Below, piece by piece: positions 26,401 to 38,400 of a stretch of 64,000 nt of DNA. The notes beneath the pieces are model-generated. The model was not told the origin of the DNA and ran no database searches. It saw only the letters and a program-made list of their open reading frames with translations. Position numbers and translations under genes: made by a program. Within the stretch, counting starts at the first letter, position 1. Every line of letters starts with the position of its first letter. The stretch spans positions 273,501-337,500 of the forward strand of contig JAWQEG010000724.1 in assembly GCA_033782935.1 (NCBI GenBank), read 5' to 3'. Source of the stretch: Petrolisthes cinctipes (Eukaryota; Arthropoda; Malacostraca; Decapoda; Porcellanidae).

Positions 26401-29400
26401 CTTCACTCTAGTATCCAGTGGTCAATGCTATTTATCTTCACTACCAAACCACATTTTACGTATACATTTTCATTGCTTTACCCATTCTATGTCATTGTGC
26501 CTAATGCTTCTCTCATTTCCACTGCACCTTTTCTTGAAGTGCATCCCAATACATGTCCTTATTATATTTCCAAGTTTCATGATTTTTCCAAATGATCATA
26601 TAACCTGGTCGTCCTGCACTGCTTTCATTGTAACTGAAGGTATCCTTTTCTTGACTGGATCTCACAGATGCCAGACAAAGTAAAAGAAGCACTTGTTATG
26701 TTACTAACATTATGTTGTACACAGGTGACGGACCTGACGAGGATGGATGGCAGTGAGGATGACAAAATCAATGCTATGGTAGCACAGTCAACTATGGCAT
26801 ATCATCCCTCCAAGTGAGTATCTTCTGGCAAAAGAATGTGATATTCCGTTGAGTTTGTTTTTTGCAATTTTTGCTTGAAAAGACTGTTTTATTACATAGT
26901 ATTAGAGCATTTATTTTTTAATATTTTTCTTTTATTAATTCACATGTGCTGTACTGTATTATCAGTAATTTTCCCTGTACTATTATCATAATTAGAAAAG
27001 ATTGTCCAGATCAATATACTCAGAAATTTATATCTTTTCCATTGATAATAAATTATGTCTCGGTATATGTAACATTTTTTAATTGAATCTGATTTTTGGA
27101 CAGATATGTGAAGCTGAGGGTTAGTCGGATGATGGGTCCTGTTCCAGTGGAATATAAGTGCTTCAAATGTCACCAGAGTGGCCATTGGGTCACCATGTGT
27201 CCCCTCAGTAATGTAAGTTACATTATTTTTATAAAAGTAATCAGACCATGGTTTTACTAGTCCTAATTCCTTAGGTTTCTTTACATTTCTTTTTATTGAC
27301 ACCTCAATTTCTGTTTCTAACCTTATGAGGATCTGTGGGCCCACTATTGTTGTCACCATATTGTTTATTCTCTCACTTTTTCTTGTGACAGCTAGAAACC
27401 ATCACAATTTTAATAACCATTCTACAGCTTTAATGTGATTTTGCCATCAACACATCTTTACTAACCACTACATACACATCTTCACTACCTGCCACACGTC
27501 TTCACTATCTATCACACATCTTTACTTCCCACCACACATCTTCACTACCCACCACACATCTTTATTTCCCACCACACATCTTCACTACCCACCACACATC
27601 TTCACTACCCACCACACATCTTCACTGCCATACACTTGACTATTACACATACATATCCACTACCCTTTAGATATATTGTCATTTGACTGCATAATATTTC
27701 CATGTTAGCTACAAAATAAGAAAGGAAAAAGGAGTTGACAGTTATAAGACATAAGGCCGGTAGGGGGCTGCTGGATTCAGAGAGGTTGATTCAGAAGACC
27801 TGGATTATTTAGCTCCTATGAAAGCTGATCTATAAGCTTCTTTTAATGACAGATATAGGTATTGCTAAGCGCCTCTGTACCGTACAGTACATTATATATA
27901 TACTGTATGTATAAGAGGTTAGTGAAAAATAAAAGAGTTGTAAGTTTATCATGTGTAGTTCTTGTACCCATAAATATATGTGGTGAGGAACAGATAATTA
28001 GTAAATAAATGGCTTTATGATTTCTGGGTACAGTATCATTTTGGGATATTTGAAGCTATATGGCTTAATTCTATCATATGGTTGTGTTAATAATTATTAT
28101 ACTTTCATCAGCAGGACCTAAGGAAGAGCACAGGCATCCCTTCTAAATTCCTAGTGGAGGTGACCGATCCCAGTGCACCAGGTGTAATGATTAATTCCTC
28201 CGGCAAGTTTGTTCGCCTCCTAGAAACGTAAGTCTCTGTTTAATGTTGACCAGTTAATTATCATGGGGCGGGTTTTAGAGCTTTGATACTATCTAAATCA
28301 AAAGAGTTGTTGCAATAGATAAAAGTTTAAAAGTCTTGTAAATGTTTCTGAATGTACACTAGTTATTAATGTTGTAAACTACAAAGAAGAATTGCATATA
28401 GTGCACTGTTCCTGTAATTTGGCCCGAAAAAAAGAAGTGCTTTATCTTGGATATTACATTAACACTCTTAAGCATGGCCTGGTTTTGTTTAAACTTCACT
28501 CGTGGGTGTGTCAGGACGCACCTCATTTTTAGCGTGCTAGTTTGAATTGAGGAAACTGATTGTGGAGGGCAGCCAGACTGTCCAGACAGTGTGTGTTTCA
28601 TCATATTTCATATGTTACCAGTGTAGGGGACGCCTATGTGCAGTCCAAATTTAAACTAAATCTGCCCTATGGTTGACTTTTAACAAGGATTTTTCCAAAA
28701 TTAGGATGCCAAAGTGGCGTCTGTGCACGAGCGTAAAGTTCCCCCCCCCCCCCCTAAAACGCATCGTAGGTGTCGGTCGTGTGCGAGTGTTAATTGCTGT
28801 TTAGACGGTGTATGACATAAATGATGCAGAAGTTCACAGTTGATTATTCTCACTTTAGCTTGATCATATCATTGAAGGTAAGATAGGGAGTGAATACTAA
28901 TACCATAATGCATTTTGTCAAATTGACAGAATTGACCCAGAAAAAGTGCAGCCAGCACCGCCCCCTGACCGTCATCCACCACCCAAGGAGATAATGTGTA
29001 AACTTTGTGATGAGGTCCTGCGAGATGCTGTCATTGTACCCTGCTGCACTAGTGCCTTCTGTGATGATTGTGAGTAATAATAGAAGTGAAAGCAATTTTA
29101 TTGATATTAAGCCACACAAAAATTTTAACATATAAAGGGGCAAATTTGAGGTGCAGCCTACAGTTGGAGCAGCACAGTCAGTACCACCAGGCAAGCTGTT
29201 AAGTTAGTTATGGGCCATCCTATGTATATATTATATGAAGCACCTAAAAGCACTAATTCCCTTTCCACCGAGAGGGTGGAAAGGGAATTTTGGCTGCAAC
29301 TGTACATCAGCTGCACTAAAGTTTTTTTTTTTTTTTTTTTTTCCTCTCAAGATCTGTTTAATCTTATCCAGTGGTAAATGGCCTTTACCATTTTCCCACC

Positions 29401-32400
29401 TGAAACTAATATTCTAGCTAACATTGTTTCACTCTTCCTTTGCTACAGGTATCCGTAACCATCTGGTCGAGTCGGAGGAAAAACGATGCCCGACATGCGC
29501 AGAAGTTGGAATTAGTCCTGACTCTCTTATACCCATCAGATGCCTCCGTCTCAAGGCACTCAAGTTTATTAAGAAGGGCTGGTAGGTAGTATACTGATAC
29601 TTATGTCTGTGTCATCATACAGTAGATTCACCCATTTTATGTTTCAGAAATATTGGCTAATACAATTTCATGAAAATTGATGTAAGCTCACATGGGTATT
29701 TTAGTTGATGTTACATATTTTGATAGTCAATCTGTGTTCAGTAAAACTTTCTGATGTAATAAACATTGATTTTTTTTTTTTGCATATTGACCAAAGAGTG
29801 ATTGATCAGTTAGAATTATCCAACAGCTTACACAATTTGAGTTCTACAGTATACTGTATGTGAGGTTTCTGAAAAAAAAAAAAAAAAAAAAAAAATCATG
29901 TGCCTTATTTTTATTCTGATAATATTTATAGTGAATGGTTGAACAGTATTATATTTTTTTTATTAATAAAATGTTACATGTTTTCCGATTATTCTGGTAC
30001 TCTGGTTTGATGTGCATTCTTGTTGTTTTTGATAGGGGAAATGGGGGTATTGATGATGATGATAATTAGTAACAAAATATTCTAGTTTTTCATCTACATT
30101 TGAGGAAATGAATGTGGAATTTGGATTTTTCTCATGTGGCTTTTATTTTACACAATCAGTACCAGTATCACAGTTTTTGTACTGAAAGGTTGTTGTAATT
30201 GAATGCACATAATAATGATAGTTGCCATCACTGATTTAAAATGAAAATTAATGGTTAGAATTGTGTACTCATCAAATATGCTAGCAGCTAGTATGACGGT
30301 GTACAAAATATAGTTTTTCTTTACTTTCAGGCCTGAAGCTAATGAGAAGTCTCCAGGGAAGAGTAGTGAGGAGATGGTGCCATCAGTTGTCCTAGATACA
30401 GGTAGCCAGATGAACTCTCCAGTATGCTCTGTCACTCACAGCCCAGTTTCCAGCCCAGCAGTCAGCAGACCCAATGAAGACAGCCCCTGTAAGCCTCTTG
30501 ACCCCAGCCCTACCAGGCTTGCAGGGCCTGAAGAACCAGCAGAGAATGGAAGGGAAGATTCAGATAAAGAAAACATGGTTGAAACCTCAGAAGATCAGGT
30601 AACACAGAATGAACTGGTGGAGGCTAGTGAAGAATATGAAAAGGATCCACTGGAGGAAGAGAGCCAACAGAAAGAGATGGAGTCCCGTCACACAGAACTC
30701 ATAGCCGAGGCTGTGTCAGAGGATGAGGGCAAACACAAGAAGAACAAGAAAAAGAAGAAACACAAATCAAACAAACACAAATCAGTTGATGGAGATGTTA
30801 AGGAGAGCAGGAAACGAAAGGAGAGGAAGCATTCCCACAAGAGCCATGAAACAAAATCATCTGACCTCGACAAAGAAGATGCAAGTGATATACAGAAGGA
30901 CTCCCGGGATATAGAAGGCAGAACAGAGGAGGACCTGTGGCGACCTGAGAGGCTGGTTGAAGGAGGTCGAAGGAGCAGGACCAGAAGCATAAGTAGAAAC
31001 AGGAGCAGAAGTTTAAGTAGACCCAGAAATCTGACACAGAGCAGAAGCAGGACCAGAAGCAGGAGTCGGAGCAGGAGCGGGAGTAAGAGTAGGAGCCGAG
31101 ACAAGAGTGAGACTAAGTTGTTTGAAAACATTGTGCCCTTTGACCCAACACGGCCACCCCCGGGAACTTTTATACAATCTTCTTCACCCAAAGATCACTA
31201 CTATCCTGTCTCATCTACTTATGTACCGACAGGTGAATACAGGGAATTTTTAATGTTATTGTTTTCGTTTTCCACGAATATTGGTATATATTAAAATGTT
31301 ATTGTAAATGTTAAAAATTTTGTAAATAATAGTTATAAGTGTAATCTGCAAAAAAAAAATTTATCATATACTAATTAAAAATAAAATTTGGTGATTGTTT
31401 CAAGTACCATACAGTATATTACAAATTATCTTCATCTACACCAAGTGATTGAAAGTAGGACTCTTTTCTTGAGTTGTATTTTTCAGAGATGATTTACTGT
31501 GTTGAGTTCTTATAAGCAGAAAGTTACCTTCAGTAACAATTTCTTATATCCGATAATGATAATTGTTTTAATAGCGAGTTAAACTATGGAAGATAACAAT
31601 AATTATATTTCAACATGTTTTCAAAACGTAAGACAAAAGTTTCAAAGCTTACACAAAATCCAAGAATAAGCCAGCATTTTGTACAGGTTTTTCAACTATT
31701 TTGGTAAATAATATAGTTTAAAACTTAATGGACTAAAAATCAAGCTATTGGAAGTTAACTGTTCCGATAACGATAAATGGAAGTTTTTAAATAATTTTCC
31801 AATAAAAAAATTAACTTTGATATTTATCTGGTATAAGATTTTCACTTTAGTATCCAACTTTGGTGATTCATCAGACTTGCAGAATGTGTTTGTCTTAGAA
31901 GATTATTTTTTCCATCAAATAAGGTATATTGTATCATACGAGGTATTTTGGTAACGGACAGTTCCATGAAAAGAAGCCTCTTTGCACTTCAATTAGTTAC
32001 TTATTTTTCTTGGCATACATAAGTTGAAAACATTGTCACTTGTGCCAATTTTCTCCTTGCATTGTCTTTATAAGTAACTTGTAACCATTGTGACAGAAGG
32101 TGGTACATGTCCTCACTTATTGCTTCATTCTTACAGCTCCAGGAGGCCACACTGTTACTGTTCCTCCTACCTCATCACATTACATCCCCTATCAACCTGG
32201 GTAAGTTTTGTTAATTGGTTTGTTTGATCAATAACAGCTTTGAATCTCATTTTGCAAAGTAGCCTTCTAATTCTTTTTGCTCCATTTTCCTGGAAGAATG
32301 GCTGTCTTGTAAATAACAAAAAGTCATGGAAGTTGTAGTAGCACATAAAATTAGTGTAGTTGTTATTTGTTAAACTCAACATCAGATTACATCACAGCTA

Positions 32401-35400
32401 CGTCAACAAATTGGTTGAATAATATACTTTCTGTATGTGGACCAGTCATCTGGGTCCTCCGTGCTTACCAACCCCTAATCCTACCCAACAACTCCTTACA
32501 CCCAACCCACAAACTCTTATCCCCACCCTACCAACACCAGGAACTTGTGTCAGTGGAACCATTACCGATTCTACTGACTGTTCATTATTATTATTATGTA
32601 CCACCATCATTAAGCAGATATGAAGCATTAGGGAACAGAGTCATTGAAGCTGAATGTAGTATATTTCAAATGCACATGAACTTGATGTGAGAAAATATAA
32701 AAAGGGAGCTTATTGTTTATCTCCTTGTATAGTTATTAATATGAATATCATTTAATGGCATTTTCATCATCACAGAGTGCCTCCACCATCATATGTGAAC
32801 CCCACTTCCGTCTACACTGCACACACCACTATCCCCTTTGAGTAAGTGTTCTTTTATTGTCAAAGCTAGTGTATATTTTCAGTGTTTATTAATCTGCATC
32901 TTATAGCTTTCCTTGGTGGGCTGATAGCAATAAGTCTCATTGGCATCAGTATGAGCAAAATAATATTTTAAAGTCTCGACTGTATACTGTATTAAACATT
33001 AATATCAAACATAATTCCTTTGTGATAAAATTACTGATTATTTGCCTTTCATACTACAGGGGCATAGATGATCCTCTCACACTCTTCAACAAGCACCTAG
33101 AAGAGAAAGACAAGCGAGCCAAAAGGGAACGTAAGAGTCGCTCCCGCTCTCCACGTTCAAGGTGAGTTCTGTTACTGAAATAGTTCATCTTTTTCATTAT
33201 AAATTTAATTAGTTTTTCCATTGTAATTTCCTTACTGAATTTCCTGTTTTAAACTGGATGGAAGATAGAAGCTAATGACAATACTCCATGTCCCACAGAA
33301 CACCACCCCACCGTTACCACTCACGGTACCGGTCACGGTCTCCTCCCAGGCGGTCATGGTCACGATCACGGTCACTGTCACGGTCACGTTCCCGCAGCCG
33401 CCTGATTGACTCTGGAGGTGGAGGCCGGTCACCTCGCTCTCCTGCCAGACCACGTCGTAGCCGGAGTCCTCCTCCAAGGGGACATGCTTCCTATAGGTCA
33501 CCACGTTCACGTTCGTACTCAAGAGAACGTTCCCTCTCCAATCACTCACTCTCTCTCAGCAGGTATGTAATTGGTATTATTGGATACTGAACAGTTTATT
33601 CTCCTTTGTTCAAACTCAAGGCATGAGAGTACGACAGTATTGTGTTATTTCTTTCCAGATTTTTGTTTACACAAGTCAAATGAAATTGACTTGTAGCATG
33701 GTAATCATAGTTCCTAATGCACTAAACAACTTTCGGTCAGTCATTCACAGTGGAGGGAACTGTCACATAGATAGCTAACAGTTTCTCTGCTCTCCTCCCA
33801 GAACCCCGAGTCCCAGCCGCCGTATCAAGTTGTCCCCTCTGCAGGTTCGACCACTCCTTCCCCCAGTTTCCCGGTCACCTGCCAGGTATACATTCTCTCC
33901 ACCCAGGTTAGGTTAGATTAGCTTATTTTGATTAGGCTAGATTAGCTTAGAATGGTTTAGGTTAGGTTAGCTTAGGATATGGTAGATTGTATTTGTCCAG
34001 TTCAGGTTTTATTAGATGAGGTTGGGTCAGTTTGGTTAAGGTAGTGTTTGTTGGGTCAGTGCTGATCAAGGCATAATATATTGTATTCATGGATCACCAG
34101 TTGCATATGATTTTAGGCTATTTTTGGAATCCTCGGGTAATGCTGTTCATTATTGGGATGCACAATATTGCACTTTGGAGTTTTCTTTTAGAGATAATGT
34201 TAGTGTTTTCCCCAGTAAGATATCACCTTAAATAGTTGTATTCCTCACTATCCTTTGCATGGTTTTGATATACCATAGTGTAATGTGCTGTTAACTGATT
34301 TCAGATTACATTATGTGGGTATACATGGGGTTGTGTTTACACAGTTAATATCCACCTCTCTTTTATAAGCTGCACGGTGAGTTTAGAGCCTGTTATATGG
34401 AAAGTAGGGATGACACCAATTATAAAATGTATTTCAATTTGAAACTTGAATTATGACACTAATGTATATATATACATCGGAGACATGGACATGGAGTAGG
34501 GCTCACCATTCTAGAATAGGTGCAGTGGAAATGAGTTACTTGAGAGGAGCATGTGGTCTTACCAGGTGGGATGGAGAAAGTAATGAGAGATGTGGTATAA
34601 GTGAGAAGGCAATTGGTATTGAGTGTGGAGTGATTGAGAGGGTAAAGCGTAATAAATTGAGGTGGTTTGGACATGTGAAAAGAATGAAAGATGTGGAGTT
34701 CGCAAAGAAGGTGTATGGAAGTGAAGTTGTGGGACCTGGTGTCAGAGGCAGACCACCGGTTAGATGGGAGAACAGAGTGGAAGAGTATGTAAGGGAGAGA
34801 AATGTGAAGGACAGTGGAGGACTTGACCAAGTAAGGAGAGAGTGTTGGAACAGGGACAACTGGAGTCTTTTCTGCCCTTGCCAACCCTTTGGGGGTTAGG
34901 AGTTCCCAGAGGGAACAAGGTGTCGGCTATAGATAGATAGATGGATAGAACTGCATATGCATCATACAATACTTCATTGTAGGGGAGATATAGCAAGTTA
35001 TCTGAGGGAATATTTCCAAAAATGTAATATTTGCTAGTTGGTGCTTTGTGAGTAATGTCATTGGAATGCCTAATATACAACAGTATCTCTTCATTCAGGA
35101 ATGCAATGGATTATGGGCCAGTTCATGGTACTCCTCATGGACCGGGTCATGAATTTGAACGTTTCCCTGGTGGAGGGCATCCTAATCAAGAGGAATACCA
35201 GAGATTCCCCATTCCTCCAGCCAATGCTCCACCACAGTGGGATCATAGACGCCCATGGTCAGTAATCCTACTCTTTCCTACCCCTGTCTTATACCTACAC
35301 AAAATGACAAAATGTAAATATAGTATAGGACCAGTACTTTTGTGTGTCTTCTTGTCTAGTTACTTGGTTATAGATTTTTCATATGGTCATCCCTTTATCT

Positions 35401-38400
35401 TTTACTATTTTCTTAGTTCTTGAGTTATAAAGAAACTCACAATTGATCAGTATTGTAGATAATTGTGAAAGAAAACTGCCACACAAGTAGACCTATGTTA
35501 CATGTGTTGGAAATGGTCTTTTTATTTTCTGTTGGTGATTCTTAAACATTTAAAACAAGTGATTAAACAAATAATAAATATGTCCTATATTATATACAGT
35601 AGTTATAAATGGAGACAGAAGGATGCCTACTACTACTAGTTATATAGTGTCCCCTACCACAAAATCTCTAACAGGATTACATAAAATTCTGTTGAAACTT
35701 TTTACAGTTATACTTAAGCTTATGTGCTTTTCAACTCAAACTCAATACGAGGTTATGGAAGATATGATTCTCTTTAACATGGTTTTATTTATATATATAG
35801 ATAGATAAATAGATATATGCTTTATAAATACAGTAATTAAATCATGATTTTATCTTTATGATTTCAGGTATATGGGACCACAACGTGAACACTTCCCTCC
35901 CGACATACATGGGTCAAGGGGCCGAGGAATGCGAGGCCGACGGGGTAGGGGTGGGGGCTTCCGACCAGGCGAAAACTTCCCCTTTGACCAAAGAGGAGGG
36001 GAACCACCCTTTCCTCCCTTTGACCGACTTAAGCCTGATGCCCGCCTGGGACCACATGGAGGCCCTCCATGGAACAGAGATGGCACCATGTTTGATCACT
36101 TTAGAGGAGGTAGAGGTGGTCATATGCCTGACATGGAGAGGAGACGATATGGGGAAGTCAATGACCCACAGAGGAACTTTGAGGATGCTAGATTAAGGAG
36201 AGAACGGGAGGGATCAGAAGGGCTAAGAAGGCATGAAGAAGAGTTGGGTCGTAAACCCTATGAAGATGATGACTGGAAGAGGTTTGGGGATAATAGAAAG
36301 AAATATGAGGAGGATGAGAGTAGGCGACGGAATGTGGACAGTCGTAGAGGCCATGGAGATGGAAGAAGTGATAATGAAGACAAGCACAGGATACCAGAAG
36401 GAGATAGATTTGATGACTTCAAGAAATATCCCGGCTCAAGGAAGGATGACGGGAGACGAGATGAAGTCAGAAAGGAAGGTGATGTTCGAAGGCCTATAGA
36501 TGGTTCCCGTAAAGAGGGAGATGATAGGGTAGTTCACCCTGAGGGAAAGAGAGTAGATGATCGTGATGGCAAATATAAACCAGTGTCACGACACAAGGAC
36601 ATGCTTGATGAACCCTTCAGAGGCAAGTCTCATGATTCTCCTGGAAAGAATTTGAAAAAATCACCCATCAGAGAGAGGAGAGAAAAGGATGCAGAAAGAC
36701 GTGAGTGGGAGAGTGATAAAAGAGAAAGAGGAGATAGGAAAGATGGTTACAAGAGAGAAAGAGATGGTGATGTTGACAGGAAGGATATATATAAGAGGGA
36801 TATAAGAGAGAAAGAGAAGGACAGTGACAGAAGACCCCGTGATGTAGACAAAAGAGACAGAGATGTTGATGGTAGGAGGGAGAGGGATCCTGAGAGAAAA
36901 GACAGAGATACATCATCACGAGGGGAGAGAGACCATGAAAGAAAAGAAAAAATAGATGAAAGGCATGGGAGAGACAGCAGGAGAGATAGAGATGGGGACA
37001 GAGTTCGAGGTGGAAAGTGGGATAGACCAGAAAATAAAATGGAAACTGAGAATGAGATTGAGAGAGAAAGAAGTGAGAGACACAGAGGAAAATCTTTGGA
37101 CAAAGAAGAAAGATTACGTAGTTACCCAACAGAAGAAAAGGAGGAAAAGAGGAGGAATAAACAGAAGGAAGAAAAGCATGAGGGTCACAGTAGCAAAGAA
37201 AAAGAACTAACCAACAAAGATGAGGATACCAAGTCAGAGAAGAAAAAGCATGACAAGAAGAAAAAGAAGAAGGAGAAGAGACGAGCATCACAAGCATCAA
37301 CTGAGGCCTCTCAGGTTGAGATGTCGGGTGATGAAGTTGAAGATAAGAAGAAAAAGAAAAGGAGGGAAAAGAAAAAGAAACTAAAAGGCCATGGTGCAGA
37401 ACCAGATAAAGAGAATGAAAACCTACCTTTTGGGGGAGCTCAGAATCCCTCGGATGTCAATATTACTGTTGTACCTGGCATGGAGGTAGATATGGAAGGC
37501 ACAGGTAATGACAGAGGCAGCAACATGGGTGATATTGAGAATGTACCTGATTTAGGCAATGAGGTCCCTGGGCAGGAACCTGTATCCTTACCCCTCCCCC
37601 AGCTGTCAAAATGGGAGCGGGATGAAGAGCTGTTGCTAACTCCCAAATCTTTGCCTGAGAAGAAGGAACCAGAGGAGGAAAGAAAGGTGACAGTTGATAT
37701 ACTTAAGCGTGCTGAGAACGCCCTATTTTCTGGCCGGGGATTAGTGTCCAGAAAAGTTTACTTAGATTCCCAAAAACAGAAAGAAGTGGAAGAAAGAGAG
37801 AGAAGTCCTTCACCTGACTGGGACCGTTCAGATCTTCGAGAAGCAAAGAGGCGTGGTCCATCAATCCAGATAACTATTTCTTCTAAGACAGAGTCCCAGA
37901 TTGGGAGGCCAAGAGGTGGAAGATCCATACCGTCCAGCCCAGAGAGGCCTGATGAAAGGAGGTCTTTGGGTAAATCAAAACGACCATCAGAAAGTGAAGG
38001 AAAGTATGATAAACAAACATCAAGAATGGACAAGGGAAGTCATAATGATGTACATGCTTCAGTTAAGAATAGAAGAAAAAGTGACAAAGAAGATATACCA
38101 CAGACTGGTGAGGAAATGGGCACTATAGGCAATTCAAAAACTATCCCAGAAACCAAGTCCCCAGAACATGAAGGTAGTAAAGAACCAAAGGAAAATAACA
38201 AGGAACATTTTGTTGGACCAAAATTATTGAGTACTACTGGAAATCCAAGTAATGAAGATGAACCAAGAGGACTTAAACGACCTTTGCCTTCAAGTGAGGA
38301 GAATGGGACAAAGAGAAGTAGGTCAGAAGATAGAATTGCCTCACCTGAGCAGGCTAATGAAACAGTTCCTCAGATTTGTGCTACTACGGACATCCCAGCC

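Noticed and set aside
26111..26683. 190-residue open frame on the + strand
   Set aside because: It is the antisense strand of a LINE 3' fragment and crosses into RBBP6 intron sequence.
27420..27640. Regularly spaced repeats considered as a CRISPR-like array
   Set aside because: The units are contiguous, with no unique spacers, and the sequence is eukaryotic; this is a minisatellite.
30688..31191. 167-residue Leu-rich open frame on the - strand
   Set aside because: It is the complement of the RS and lysine repeats of RBBP6 coding exon 10.
34459..34884. 141-residue open frame on the - strand
   Set aside because: It is antisense to the LINE C-terminal coding region on the + strand, which carries the recognisable motifs.
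36668..37300. 210-residue and 118-residue open frames on the - strand
   Set aside because: They are complements of the purine-rich R/D/E/K repeats in the last RBBP6 exon; Ser/Leu-rich translations are a composition effect.
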